A stretch of DNA of 48,812 nucleotides, taken from Lachnospiraceae bacterium (lineage in GTDB: Bacteria; Bacillota; Clostridia; Lachnospirales; Lachnospiraceae). The stretch spans positions 1 through 48,812 of the forward strand of contig SVFC01000017.1 in NCBI GenBank assembly GCA_015057035.1, given 5' to 3'. The notes under the pieces were generated by a model. It was not told the DNA's origin and did no database searches. It saw nothing but the letters and a program-made list of their open reading frames with translations. How positions within the stretch are numbered: the stretch's first letter is position 1; each line of letters opens with the position of its first letter. Both the position numbers and the translations under genes were made by a program. Of this stretch, positions 30,979-40,910 are shown in pieces.

Positions 30979-33906
30979 ATGTTAGAAACAATACACTTGA
31001 CGAAAATATATAAGACCAAGGGTGGTGCGGATGTAAGAGCCCTTGATGATGTTTCGATTCAGTTTCCGGAGACAGGAATGGTGTTCCTGTTGGGGAAAAG
31101 TGGCAGTGGTAAATCTACGCTCTTGAATGTGTGCGGTGGTTTGGATTCGCCAACTTTGGGTGCGATTTCTGTAAAAGGCAGAACTAGTACGGCGTTTACG
31201 CAAAGCGATTTTGACAGCTACCGTAACACATTTGTCGGATTTATTTTCCAGGAATATAACATCTTAAATGAATTTACAGTAGAGGACAATATTGCCTTGG
31301 CATTGGAACTTCAGGGAAAGCCAAAGGATAAGAAGCGAATTGCAGAAATCTTGGAACAGGTGGATTTGGCAGGTTATGGAAAACGTAAGCCAAACACTTT
31401 ATCTGGTGGTCAGAAACAGCGAATCGCCATTGCCCGAGCTTTGGTAAAATCTCCAGAGATTATTATGGCGGATGAACCAACAGGCGCTTTGGATTCTGAA
31501 ACAGGTAAGCAGGTATTTGACACCTTGAAGAAGTTGTCTAAGGATAAGCTGGTCATCGTAGTTTCCCACGATAGAGATTTTGCGGAAACCTATGGTGATA
31601 GAATCATCGAATTGAAAGATGGCAAGGTAATCTCTGATGTGACTAAAACTCACGAAGAGAGCCAGGATATTAACCACAATATCAGTGTTGTTGGAGATAC
31701 CTTATGTGTTCGTAAAGGTGCAGAACTGACAGAAGAAGACTTTGCAGAAATCAAAGAATTTTTAAGCAAGGCTCAGTCAGACGTGATTATTGCGACAGGA
31801 GAACAGGAAGTCAAGGAATTCAAGGAAACCAACCATATTCGTGAAGATGGTGTGGAAGTGTTTAAGAATTCTGAGGAGATTCCAGTAGAGAAGAAAAGCT
31901 ATTCTCCAGAAGAGGGCCGCTTTATTCGTTCCAAACTTCCAGCAAAGCATGCCTTTAAGATTGGTGTGTCCAGTTTAAAAACGAAGCCGATTCGATTGGC
32001 ATTTACAGTGCTTTTATGTACGGTAGCGTTTATCTTCTTCGGTATGTTATCTACTATGACATTTTATGATAACGAAGCAACCTTCAAGCAGTCGTTAAAG
32101 GACTCAAACTATACCATGGTGCAGCTCGGCAAGTATTATCAGACCACAGAAATCTGGTATTATCAAGGCGAGAAACAGGACGAATATACTAGCATAGGAA
32201 CCACGAAATACACAAAAGAAGAATTAAAAGCATACGCAGAAAAATTTGGCAAGGAAGCCTTTGGTGCCACCTCTGTATATATGGGTTTGAATGTCCAGAA
32301 TCGTACAGGAAGATACTGGGTGCCACAGCTTTATAGTATTGGATACTTAGAACTGGATAATCCGCTACGAGAGAAAATTACAGGACAGTATCCTACAAAA
32401 CCAAATGAAATCTGCATTTCTTCCTACCTAGCAGATGTTATCTATAACTGCAAGATGTATGATGAAACGGGAAATCTATTAACCTTGAATAAGGCAGAAG
32501 ATGTAATAGGGAAAAAGATATCGCTTCAGGGAGAATATTATACAGTTGTAGGAATTCTGGACAGCGGCGTTATTTCAGAAAAATATGATGTATTAAAAGA
32601 TCCGGAAAATACGGATTATATGCTGTATTCTGGATTAAATAACGAATTACAAGATGGTTTGCATCTGGTGGGATTCGTCAGCGAAGACCTCTATGAAAAA
32701 TTAGCAGGAGAGTTCGACTACAGTTATGTAATGACTGAATTCGACCATCATGAGATTGCTACAGCTTTAGGTTTTGGAATTGGAAGCAATTATGTATATC
32801 CAGATTGGTGTAATGGTGGATATGCTGGATACAGCAAATATGCAACAGATGGAACCTTTATTCCTCTGGTGGATGGAAAAACAACTCCTGCTGAAAATGA
32901 AGCATATATCAATGCCAGTGCACTTTGCGGACTTATCATAGAGATGGCTGAAAGAGAGGGCTCAGGGGTTAGCGCTGAACTTCTGGAACTTGCAAACACA
33001 CTTGCTATGGGAGGAATCCAAACGGAAAACGAAGAAACTGGAGAGTACGATTGGAGAGAGTTCAATGCTACAGAGCGTGAGAACTATATCAAGCAGATTG
33101 TGGAACTCATCAAAAAAGAAGGCAAAACACTTACCCTCAGTATGAAATTATATGATTCCTATGATGGCGGTTTCTTAGGAGAACCTGTGGAATGTACCGT
33201 TATCGGAATCTGGAATGATGGACGAAACAAAGGCGGAAGAGTTCTGTTAGCAGATACCAAAGCACAGGATTTATGGGATATCCAGAAGTCAACAGTTTCA
33301 GGATATTATGAAAGCTACACCAGCTATGTGGAACCAGAAGACGCTATATATCAAACCATTTTTGTTCCATATGATCACTCAGAAACCCAGACCAATCAGT
33401 TATGGGCTATCTATGCAGCAAAGGAATATGATGAAGAAGATGTAAGACATACCTTGACCAGCCAGTTGATTATGAATCTGGAAGTGGTAGATGAACTGGT
33501 GAATGCATTATCAAAGGTGTTCCTTTATGCAGGTCTTGTATTAGCAATATTTGCAGCATTATTGTTATCTAACTTTATTGCGATTTCGATTTCTTACAAG
33601 AAGCGTGAGATTGGTATCCTTCGCGCAGTAGGTGCAAGAAGTATTGATGTATTCAAGATTTTCTTCTCAGAATCTTTTGTCATTACAGCAGTATGCCTTG
33701 TGATTTCGATTGTGGGTAGCGTGGCGGTATGTAGTGCAATCAACGCAATCCTGGTGGATTTAATCGATGCATCACTGTTTGTATTTGGACCATTATCATG
33801 GATTGTATTGCTGGCAATTGCCTTTGTAACGGCAGTGGTTGCAACCTTTATTCCAGTATGGAATGCAGCTAAGAAAAAACCAGTTGAATCCATTCGTGCG
33901 TTGTAA
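30979..33906 (+). CDS. ABC transporter ATP-binding/permease protein (MacB/FtsX-type)
   Basis: 975 residues from ATG 30979 (GAGGAGATGTGG before it; an upstream ATG at 30937 lacks a site). Residues 1-about 225 are the nucleotide-binding domain: Walker A GKSGSGKST, signature LSGGQKQR, Walker B IIMADEPTGALD, H-loop VVSHD. A charged linker follows, then a first membrane span near 340 (FTVLLCTVAFIFFGMLST). A long extracellular region follows (about 360-825), and three spans lie near the C-terminus, the first about 840-860, in a FtsX-like arrangement. This lineage handles antimicrobial peptides, envelope signalling or export. A single polypeptide carries both domains; partner unknown. Confidence 0.87.
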   Translation: MLETIHLTKIYKTKGGADVRALDDVSIQFPETGMVFLLGKSGSGKSTLLNVCGGLDSPTLGAISVKGRTSTAFTQSDFDSYRNTFVGFIFQEYNILNEFTVEDNIALALELQGKPKDKKRIAEILEQVDLAGYGKRKPNTLSGGQKQRIAIARALVKSPEIIMADEPTGALDSETGKQVFDTLKKLSKDKLVIVVSHDRDFAETYGDRIIELKDGKVISDVTKTHEESQDINHNISVVGDTLCVRKGAELTEEDFAEIKEFLSKAQSDVIIATGEQEVKEFKETNHIREDGVEVFKNSEEIPVEKKSYSPEEGRFIRSKLPAKHAFKIGVSSLKTKPIRLAFTVLLCTVAFIFFGMLSTMTFYDNEATFKQSLKDSNYTMVQLGKYYQTTEIWYYQGEKQDEYTSIGTTKYTKEELKAYAEKFGKEAFGATSVYMGLNVQNRTGRYWVPQLYSIGYLELDNPLREKITGQYPTKPNEICISSYLADVIYNCKMYDETGNLLTLNKAEDVIGKKISLQGEYYTVVGILDSGVISEKYDVLKDPENTDYMLYSGLNNELQDGLHLVGFVSEDLYEKLAGEFDYSYVMTEFDHHEIATALGFGIGSNYVYPDWCNGGYAGYSKYATDGTFIPLVDGKTTPAENEAYINASALCGLIIEMAEREGSGVSAELLELANTLAMGGIQTENEETGEYDWREFNATERENYIKQIVELIKKEGKTLTLSMKLYDSYDGGFLGEPVECTVIGIWNDGRNKGGRVLLADTKAQDLWDIQKSTVSGYYESYTSYVEPEDAIYQTIFVPYDHSETQTNQLWAIYAAKEYDEEDVRHTLTSQLIMNLEVVDELVNALSKVFLYAGLVLAIFAALLLSNFIAISISYKKREIGILRAVGARSIDVFKIFFSESFVITAVCLVISIVGSVAVCSAINAILVDLIDASLFVFGPLSWIVLLAIAFVTAVVATFIPVWNAAKKKPVESIRAL

Positions 33907-33935
33907 TTTGTTAACTTCATCGTGTTTATGATTCG

Positions 33936-33968
33936 TAGGCTCATCCTTGAGGGGATGAGCCTATTTTG
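33936..33968 (+). terminator. Intrinsic terminator after the MacB-like gene
   Basis: TAGGCTCATCC (33936-33946) pairs with GGATGAGCCTA (33953-33963) and is followed by TTTTG. It separates this gene from the exporter pair. Confidence 0.85.
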
Positions 33969-34005
33969 TATTCCCTTGAAATTTTATAAAACTCCATACT
34001 GGATA

Positions 34006-34034
34006 TTGGAATACCCAACGAAATGTGCTATTAT
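34006..34034 (+). promoter_or_regulatory. Promoter of the ABC exporter pair
   Basis: TTGGAA (34006-34011) and TATTAT (34029-34034) with a 17-base gap, placed 33 bases before the first ABC gene and after a terminator. Confidence 0.65.
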
Positions 34035-34067
34035 TTGTAATAGATTGTATAAAATAGGAGTAATATT

Positions 34068-35843
34068 ATGATTTTCGGAAAACACATTAACAAGTACTAT
34101 TTCAAATATGCCGTCTGGTTGCTATTTGGGCTTCTGGCGTTGGTGATTGTAGACTGGTTCCAGTTGGTAATTCCAAGTTTGTACCAGATGTTAATTGATG
34201 GTATTAACGAGGGACAAGTTGAAGTGGATGGTGTATTAAAGACCTTCGATTTTGACTTCCTGTTAGACACCATCTGTATGCCAATGGTAGGCATTATTCT
34301 ACTGATGGTATTCGGCAGATTTTTATGGCGTGTAGCATTAATGGGTGCTGCAATCCGCGTGGAGACAGACATTCGAAACAATATGTTCGACCATGCCAAA
34401 GACTTAAGCCGTGAATATTATCAGGTGAATAAGGTTGGTAATCTTATGAGCTTGTTTACCAACGACTTAGATACCATTCAGGAATGCTTCGGATGGGGAT
34501 TCCTGATGTTCTTTGACGCTTTGTTCTTAGGTACCCTGGCAGTTATTAAGATGTGGACTATGGACCCAATGCTTACTGTGTTCGCGATGATTCCAATGGC
34601 GTTCCTTCTGGCTGCGAGTACAGTAGTAGGGAAATACATGACCAAGAAATGGGATATCAGACAGGCTGCATTTTCACAGTTGTCTGATTTTTCCCAGGAA
34701 AGTTTCTCAGGGATTGCAGTCATCAAAGCCTTTGTAAAAGAAGCTAAAGAACTGATGGCATTCAAGAAATTAAATACAGAAAATGAAGACGCGAACATTG
34801 ACTACACTAAGTCTTCTGTATTACTTCGTATCTTAGTAACTTTATTCGTAGAGAGTGTTATCTGTGTTATCTTAGGATATGGTGGCTATCTGGTATATCA
34901 GGATCAGTTTAGTGCAGGTCAGTTGGTGGAGTTTATTGGATATTTTAACTCTGTTATCTGGCCAATCATGGCAGTATCCGATTTGATTGATATGTCTTCC
35001 CGTGGTAAGGCGTCTCTGAAACGTGTCAGCGAACTGCTGGATGCAAAACAGGATGTCATTGACCGTCCAGGCGTGGCTGCATTACCAGAAGTAAAAGGCG
35101 ACATTGAATTCCGTAATCTTACTTTCCGTTATCCAGATGGAGAGTATGATGCATTGGAAAATGTATCCTTTACAATCAATGCGGGAGAAAATGTTGGTCT
35201 GGTAGGTAAGACTGGTTCAGGAAAGACCACATTAGTTGACCTGATTCTTCGTACCTACAATGTAGCAGATGGAACACTGTTTATTGACGGACATGATGTG
35301 AATACCGTATCTATTCGTGATGTTAGAAAAGGCTGTGCCTATGTACCACAGGACAACTTCCTGTTTTCAGATACAATTGAAAATAATATCTCTTTTGGTA
35401 CGGATGATAAGAGCAGACAGGCAACGATTGAAGCTGCAGTGCTTGCAGATGTAGATAGTAATATCCAGGAATTCAAGGAAGGTTATGAGACGGTTCTTGG
35501 AGAACGTGGTGTGACAGTTTCAGGTGGACAGAAACAGCGTATCAGTATTGCAAGAGCGCTTATGAAAGATGCACCTATTTTGATTTTGGACGACTCTGTT
35601 TCTGCAGTAGATACCAAAACAGAGAGAACTATCTTACACAACTTGCGTGAAACTCGTGCAGGAAAGACCACCATCTTGATTGCCCACAGAATCTCCACCA
35701 TCGAGCAGATGGACAAGATTCTCTTTATCGAGGAAGGTAAGTTAATTGCAGTGGGAACCCATAGCGAGTTATATAACACTTGTCCTGCTTACCAGAAGAT
35801 GGTTGACCTTCAGAAATTAGAAGAAGAAGGAGGAGAAGAATAA
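34068..35843 (+). CDS. Heterodimeric ABC exporter, degenerate-site subunit
   Basis: 591 residues. Six membrane spans (about 15-310) precede the ATPase domain with Walker A GKTGSGKTTL, signature VSGGQKQR and Walker B ILILDDSVSAVD. The residue after the Walker B aspartate is Asp, not the catalytic Glu, so this site is degenerate, as in LmrC, BmrC or TM287-type subunits. It pairs with the next gene, which keeps the glutamate. Likely drug or lipid export; substrate unknown. RBS AGGAGT. The last base of its stop is the first of the next start. Confidence 0.9.
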   Translation: MIFGKHINKYYFKYAVWLLFGLLALVIVDWFQLVIPSLYQMLIDGINEGQVEVDGVLKTFDFDFLLDTICMPMVGIILLMVFGRFLWRVALMGAAIRVETDIRNNMFDHAKDLSREYYQVNKVGNLMSLFTNDLDTIQECFGWGFLMFFDALFLGTLAVIKMWTMDPMLTVFAMIPMAFLLAASTVVGKYMTKKWDIRQAAFSQLSDFSQESFSGIAVIKAFVKEAKELMAFKKLNTENEDANIDYTKSSVLLRILVTLFVESVICVILGYGGYLVYQDQFSAGQLVEFIGYFNSVIWPIMAVSDLIDMSSRGKASLKRVSELLDAKQDVIDRPGVAALPEVKGDIEFRNLTFRYPDGEYDALENVSFTINAGENVGLVGKTGSGKTTLVDLILRTYNVADGTLFIDGHDVNTVSIRDVRKGCAYVPQDNFLFSDTIENNISFGTDDKSRQATIEAAVLADVDSNIQEFKEGYETVLGERGVTVSGGQKQRISIARALMKDAPILILDDSVSAVDTKTERTILHNLRETRAGKTTILIAHRISTIEQMDKILFIEEGKLIAVGTHSELYNTCPAYQKMVDLQKLEEEGGEE

Positions 35844-37729
35844 TGCGTGAATTTTTACCAGTACTGATTGTAGGCGCAATTATTGGTGCCTTCTCCCTCG
35901 TATTTATTATGGCTTATATTGCCATTAGCAAGCAAAAAGATGACAGTGATTCAGATCGTCATATGAAGGATATTGAACTTGTAAAACGACTGATTCACTA
36001 TGCAACACCACATTGGAAATCCTTTATCTTAGTGTTTGTCATTATGATTTTTTCCATTGTGTATGATATCGTATCACCACTGCTGATTGGTAATTTGCAG
36101 AAACTGGTTAAGGGTGAATTTGAATTACCACAGTTATACACTTATGTAGGTGTGTATGCAAGCATCCTGGTGGTATCTATGATTTGTACTTACTTCCAGG
36201 CAATCATCCTGCAGAGAATCGGACAGAAGATTTTGTCCAAACTGCGTATGGATATTTTCACTCACATTGAGAGTTTGTCACATGAACAGCTTAATAACAT
36301 TCCGGTTGGAAAACTGGTAACCCGTGTAACCAACGACACCAACGCCATCTCTATGATGTTTACCAACGTACTGGTTACTATGGTAAAAAACAGTATGGTT
36401 ATCGTAGGCGTTATGGGAGCTATGCTGATGTTAAACTACGCATTGGCGCTTATGGTATTTTGTTTTGTGCCATTTGTTGTGTTGTTTACGGTAATCTTCC
36501 GTAAGTTCTCCCGCAAGGTACACCGTGAGGTTACCAATGCCAGAACAGACATCAATACTTATTTGTCAGAGAACTTATCTGGTATTAAGATTACTCAGAT
36601 TTTTAACCGTGAAGAACAGAAGATGAATGAGTTCCTGGAGAGAAGCAAAAAACTCCAGAAAGCAAAACAGCATCGTATTTTCGTATTCGGTATTTTTAGA
36701 CCAATGGTATATATGCTTAATATCTCTACCGTAATGTGCCTGTTTTACTTTGGCGCAAAGGGATATTTAAATGGAACTGTATTTATGGGACAAGTTATCG
36801 ACAGCGCGGTAATTGTATCCTTCTATATGTACATTTCCAAGTTCTTTAACCCAATTCAGACCCTGGCGGAACAGTTCGATACACTGCAGAGTTCTTTTGC
36901 TTCTGCGGAAAAAATCTTCACTATTATGGATATGGTTCCAGAAGTAGTGGACGAGCCTGATGCCATTGAATTAGAGGAAATCCGTGGAGAAATCGAGTTC
37001 AAAGACGTATGGTTTGCATATAAAGAAGATGAGTGGGTATTAAAAGGCGTATCCTTCCACGTAGAGCCAAAACAGACTGTAGCCTTCGTTGGTTCCACTG
37101 GTTCAGGAAAGACCACAATTCTGTCGCTGATTGTTCGTAACTACGATATTCAAAAAGGACAGATTCTCATTGATGGAATCGATATTAAAAAGATTAAGAT
37201 TTCCTCTCTTCGTAAGCATTTTGGACAGATGTTACAGGATGTATTCCTGTTCTCGGGTGATATTCGAAGCAACATCTTACTTCGTAAAGAAGGCGTGTCT
37301 GACGAAGAGGTTATGGAAGCTTGCCGTTATGTAAACGCAGACTCCTTTATCAATAAGTTGGAGGCTGGATTGGATGAAGTGGTGCAAGAACGTGGTAACA
37401 ACTTCTCCGCAGGACAGAGACAGCTTCTGTCTTTTGCAAGGACCATTATCCATAAGCCGGCAGTTATGATTCTGGACGAAGCAACTGCCAATATTGATAC
37501 AGAAACTGAACTTCTGATTCAGGATTCCTTAGAGAAGATGAAGAATATTGGTACTATGCTTGTGGTGGCTCACAGACTTTCTACCATTCAACATTCTGAC
37601 AATATTATCTTGTTGTCAAAGGGTGAGATTGTGGAGCAGGGAACCCATCAGGAACTTTTGCATTTGAAAGGAAAATATTATCACCTGTATACTTTGCAGT
37701 TTAGCAAGGAAGCGTTACAAAAAAAATAA
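35843..37729 (+). CDS. Heterodimeric ABC exporter, catalytic-site subunit
   Basis: 628 residues. An extra N-terminal span (LPVLIVGAIIGAFSLVFIMAYIAI) comes before the six-span exporter domain (about 60-340). The ATPase has Walker A GSTGSGKTT, a variant signature FSAGQRQ (A for the second G) and Walker B VMILDEATANID with a normal catalytic Glu, then H-loop VAHRLST. In asymmetric exporters this is the half that hydrolyses ATP. RBS AAGGAGGAG in the preceding gene; the one-base overlap ensures coupled translation with its partner. Confidence 0.9.
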   Translation: MREFLPVLIVGAIIGAFSLVFIMAYIAISKQKDDSDSDRHMKDIELVKRLIHYATPHWKSFILVFVIMIFSIVYDIVSPLLIGNLQKLVKGEFELPQLYTYVGVYASILVVSMICTYFQAIILQRIGQKILSKLRMDIFTHIESLSHEQLNNIPVGKLVTRVTNDTNAISMMFTNVLVTMVKNSMVIVGVMGAMLMLNYALALMVFCFVPFVVLFTVIFRKFSRKVHREVTNARTDINTYLSENLSGIKITQIFNREEQKMNEFLERSKKLQKAKQHRIFVFGIFRPMVYMLNISTVMCLFYFGAKGYLNGTVFMGQVIDSAVIVSFYMYISKFFNPIQTLAEQFDTLQSSFASAEKIFTIMDMVPEVVDEPDAIELEEIRGEIEFKDVWFAYKEDEWVLKGVSFHVEPKQTVAFVGSTGSGKTTILSLIVRNYDIQKGQILIDGIDIKKIKISSLRKHFGQMLQDVFLFSGDIRSNILLRKEGVSDEEVMEACRYVNADSFINKLEAGLDEVVQERGNNFSAGQRQLLSFARTIIHKPAVMILDEATANIDTETELLIQDSLEKMKNIGTMLVVAHRLSTIQHSDNIILLSKGEIVEQGTHQELLHLKGKYYHLYTLQFSKEALQKK

Positions 37730-37741
37730 GAGGATAAGATT

Positions 37742-40330
37742 ATGAGAATTAGAAAATTATGGAGCCTTCTGTGTGTGTGTTCCTTAGTAATCACTGCGTG
37801 GAATCCAGTGAATGCATACGGGGCAGATACATATGAAGTGCAAGTACAACCTACGGAACAAAATCCACAGATGATATTAAATAATACAGAAGGTGTTACT
37901 TATCAGTGGTATGCGTTGGGGACAGAAAACAGTGCTATGGTAAAGGAGATACCAAATGAACCTATACATGGAAAATATATAGGCTTACCTACACATATGT
38001 TTGCATCTGAAAAGAATGAGGTGTGGACTAGTGAGCATAATAATGTCGGAGTTTACTTCAACGCAAAAGCAGGAGATATTATCAAGGTTATTCCAGTGGG
38101 GGATTGTGTGGATTCTGCAATTATCCCAAACCTTGGAACAGTATTAGATAAAAATGCAGATGGTACATACTCATGTGAGATTAAAAATGATAACATATGT
38201 CATTTAGCTGCAGAACATGATTCATTTAATGGTACCGTATCTGCTAAGTTTGAGTTGATAAGAGATGGAGTTGCCTATCCAATTATTTCAGGCGCAAATG
38301 TATGGTACGATGATGTAGTTTATGCGGTCGGCAATACTGCAACATATGAAAATGATTGTTGGGTTTTGAATGGCAATGGTATAAGTCTCCTTGCGTTTGT
38401 AAACGAGGGGGATATTATTCAGATTACTCCATCTACAATGGATATTGCACAAATTATTGTAAACAGCGGTTCTCCAAAAGTTTATGGGGATAGCTATTAC
38501 TGTGTGGCGGAATATGATGGTGAGTATCCAATTGAATTAGTGTGTGACGATGAATGTACAGTTACAGTAAATGTAATCAAGCCTGTCCTTGGCAAGGAAT
38601 TGAAAGGTCAGACCACTAACCGATTAACAGAAGCAGAGTATGGTGGCTTCTATGCTTGTGAAGCGACCTGTCCAGACGGAACCAAGCTGGTTTCCAATTT
38701 TATTCAGATGCAATACGACATCCTTAGTCAGCCGACTGTTTTTTCGCCAACAGTAGAACTAAACTATGAGCAAGGTGCATCATATCAATGGTATCTAGCG
38801 GGGGAAATGATAGAGCATATGGCTCTTTATGAGGGAGTAGAGGATTGCATCGGCAACTATCACGAAGAAACAGGCAGATGGAGTGATGATGATGGACTCC
38901 TTATATTATATATTCCTGTAGTGGAAGGGGAAACGATTATTCTAACTCCTGAAAGTGGTGCAGATATAAATGTTGACTGCTATAACGCCGCTGATGATTT
39001 GGCAAAGCAGGAGGATGGAAGCTATGTTTACCCAGTAGAAGAAGATGGCAGATGGACTTTTGAAGTGACATCAGAAGATGCCTTTGAACTTACTGTAACA
39101 AAAAGAATCATTGGCGCTACAGAAAAACTGGATGGACAGAATACAAAAACGTTAACAGAGTATGAGTATATGAAGAGTTATTGTTGTCAAGTGACATGGG
39201 CAACAGGCGAGATGGTGGAGACTGTTCCTGTGCAGATGACAGCAGCCATTATACAGCATCCAGCAGTAGAAAACCTTTCTCTTAGAGTAACCTTCCCTGA
39301 ACTGGTGAAATCATATCAGTGGTATACGGTTAATACCCAGGAAATGGTTGTTGCTAACTATACTCATACATTACGGGATGGTAATGGTTATGCGAAATTA
39401 TATCATGGAAGTTTTAAGGATGGAAAATGGTGCAGTAAAGATACATATTTCGGCTTTAAGACTATAGCGGAAAAGGGTGATACATTCACACTTACACCAG
39501 TAGGTGATATGAAGTTCTCAGAAGAAAACTTTGGTGGAATGCCAAGCGATGTAGAGTATAGTTTTGATAACGGAGCAATCATATGTACAGTTGGTGAAGT
39601 TGATGAGTTTTATATGTACCTCTCCGCTGAGGAAGATTTTCAGTTCACTGCACAACTAACAAAGGCAGATGGCAGTGTATATGAGATTCAGGAATACGAC
39701 TACAAGGAAAATGAGTTTGAAACTTCAAATGGTACAGGGATTTTCCAAGATGGAATCTGGACAGCAGAAGAGAGAAAATCCAAATGGAGATTGTCACTGG
39801 AGCTGGACGTGAAAGAGGGAGACCGAGTAATTCTGTTGCCATCGGTTGGATATGGAGAATATCCAGCGGAATGGAGGAGAGAAGATGGCTCATATGTCCA
39901 ACTGCAAAAAATTGACGGAGGTTATCAGTATACTGTTACCAAGGACGAAGAAGGGTATGTAATATTTGAGCATGATACTGCATTTACTGCTCAGGTAATC
40001 GTCTGCAGGGATGAAGTGGATCAGGTGATTTCAGGACAGACAACCAATACGCTGACTGAATATGTACCAGATAGATATGCCTGCGTAGTAGAATATCAGG
40101 ATGGAACCAAGCTGGTGTCCTATGGTGTGGAAATACCTGAACAAGAGGAACCAGAAACTGATTCTGAAACAGATTCTGGAACTGATGATGGTCCTGGAAC
40201 CGGTTCGGATAATGGAGACACCGGAAATGTGGAAAATAACGGATGGTGGGGAATCCTTCTTGTTATTGTAGTGGTTCTGATAGTAGTGGCAGTAGTAGTA
40301 TTCATGCGTAAAAAGAACTCTGCAAAATAA
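37742..40330 (+). CDS. Secreted, membrane-anchored repeat protein
   Basis: 862 residues. Signal peptide about 1-28 (LWSLLCVCSLVITAW ... AYGA), a C-terminal span (about 835-858, WGILLVIVVVLIVVAVVVF) and MRKKNSAK. No LPxTG sorting motif. Two motifs recur: YQWY near residues 53, 345 and 523, and GQTTN/GQNTKTLTE near 288, 465 and 765 followed by a Tyr-rich Y-x-C-x-V strand, which suggests three Ig-like repeat units. An acidic Ser/Thr/Asp linker (about 800-830) precedes the anchor. Function unknown; adhesion or ligand binding is possible. It starts 12 bases after the exporter pair. Confidence 0.75.
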   Translation: MRIRKLWSLLCVCSLVITAWNPVNAYGADTYEVQVQPTEQNPQMILNNTEGVTYQWYALGTENSAMVKEIPNEPIHGKYIGLPTHMFASEKNEVWTSEHNNVGVYFNAKAGDIIKVIPVGDCVDSAIIPNLGTVLDKNADGTYSCEIKNDNICHLAAEHDSFNGTVSAKFELIRDGVAYPIISGANVWYDDVVYAVGNTATYENDCWVLNGNGISLLAFVNEGDIIQITPSTMDIAQIIVNSGSPKVYGDSYYCVAEYDGEYPIELVCDDECTVTVNVIKPVLGKELKGQTTNRLTEAEYGGFYACEATCPDGTKLVSNFIQMQYDILSQPTVFSPTVELNYEQGASYQWYLAGEMIEHMALYEGVEDCIGNYHEETGRWSDDDGLLILYIPVVEGETIILTPESGADINVDCYNAADDLAKQEDGSYVYPVEEDGRWTFEVTSEDAFELTVTKRIIGATEKLDGQNTKTLTEYEYMKSYCCQVTWATGEMVETVPVQMTAAIIQHPAVENLSLRVTFPELVKSYQWYTVNTQEMVVANYTHTLRDGNGYAKLYHGSFKDGKWCSKDTYFGFKTIAEKGDTFTLTPVGDMKFSEENFGGMPSDVEYSFDNGAIICTVGEVDEFYMYLSAEEDFQFTAQLTKADGSVYEIQEYDYKENEFETSNGTGIFQDGIWTAEERKSKWRLSLELDVKEGDRVILLPSVGYGEYPAEWRREDGSYVQLQKIDGGYQYTVTKDEEGYVIFEHDTAFTAQVIVCRDEVDQVISGQTTNTLTEYVPDRYACVVEYQDGTKLVSYGVEIPEQEEPETDSETDSGTDDGPGTGSDNGDTGNVENNGWWGILLVIVVVLIVVAVVVFMRKKNSAK

Positions 40331-40378
40331 TTAAGGTAAAGTTAATCTTATTCCCATAGGGAAGTAAGATATAAGAGG

Positions 40379-40384
40379 TATAAT
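40379..40384 (+). promoter_or_regulatory. -10 element before the LURP-one-like gene
   Basis: A perfect TATAAT lies 31 bases before the TTG start; a TTATTCCC-ATA-GGGAAGTAAG imperfect inverted repeat covers the -35 area (about 40348-40369) and may be an operator. Confidence 0.4.
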
Positions 40385-40415
40385 CCTATTATCATAAGGC
40401 AAAGGAGATTTAGGT

Positions 40416-40886
40416 TTGAGATTATGTATTAAACAGCGTGTTTTCACTTGGGGAGACACCTACGATATCTATGATGAACAGGGCAATGAAAAATACCTTG
40501 TAAAAGAAGAGACTTTTACATTTGGGCATCCACTTCACGTATTTGATAAACAAGGAAGAGAAATCGGCTGTGTAAATGAAGTGCCATTTTCATTTTCTCA
40601 TGAATATGAGATTACCATTGGTGGTGTTCGCAGAGGTAGTATTCACAAGAGATTTACTCTCTTCTTCCAGAAATATGATGTGGACCTTAACGGCTGGTAT
40701 GTGGAAGGCGATTTCCTGGATTGGGACTATGACGTATATTCTAACGGTAGAGTTGTTGCACATATCAACAAGGAATGGCTGGCATGGGGAGATACCTACA
40801 CCATCGATATTGAGAATCCAGAGGATGAGCTGATGGCAGTGATGCTTGTAGTTGCCATTGATGCAGCGAATCGCGATAAAAACTAA
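40416..40886 (+). CDS. LURP-one-related (YxjI/Tubby-like) protein
   Basis: 156 residues. The repeated pattern of aromatic and glycine turns (VFTWGDTYDIYDEQGNEKY, TFTFGHPLHVFDKQGREIG, AWGDTYTIDIENPEDELMAV) matches LOR/YxjI proteins, which form a 12-strand barrel round a central helix. These are suspected membrane-lipid-tethered or scaffold proteins. Start TTG at 40416: AAAGGAG lies eight bases ahead and no nearby ATG is in frame. It ends 24 bases before the MITE-like element, whose end hairpin probably serves as terminator. Confidence 0.8.
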   Translation: MRLCIKQRVFTWGDTYDIYDEQGNEKYLVKEETFTFGHPLHVFDKQGREIGCVNEVPFSFSHEYEITIGGVRRGSIHKRFTLFFQKYDVDLNGWYVEGDFLDWDYDVYSNGRVVAHINKEWLAWGDTYTIDIENPEDELMAVMLVVAIDAANRDKN

Positions 40887-40910
40887 TAAAAAATTTTCAG
40901 TAATAAAATA

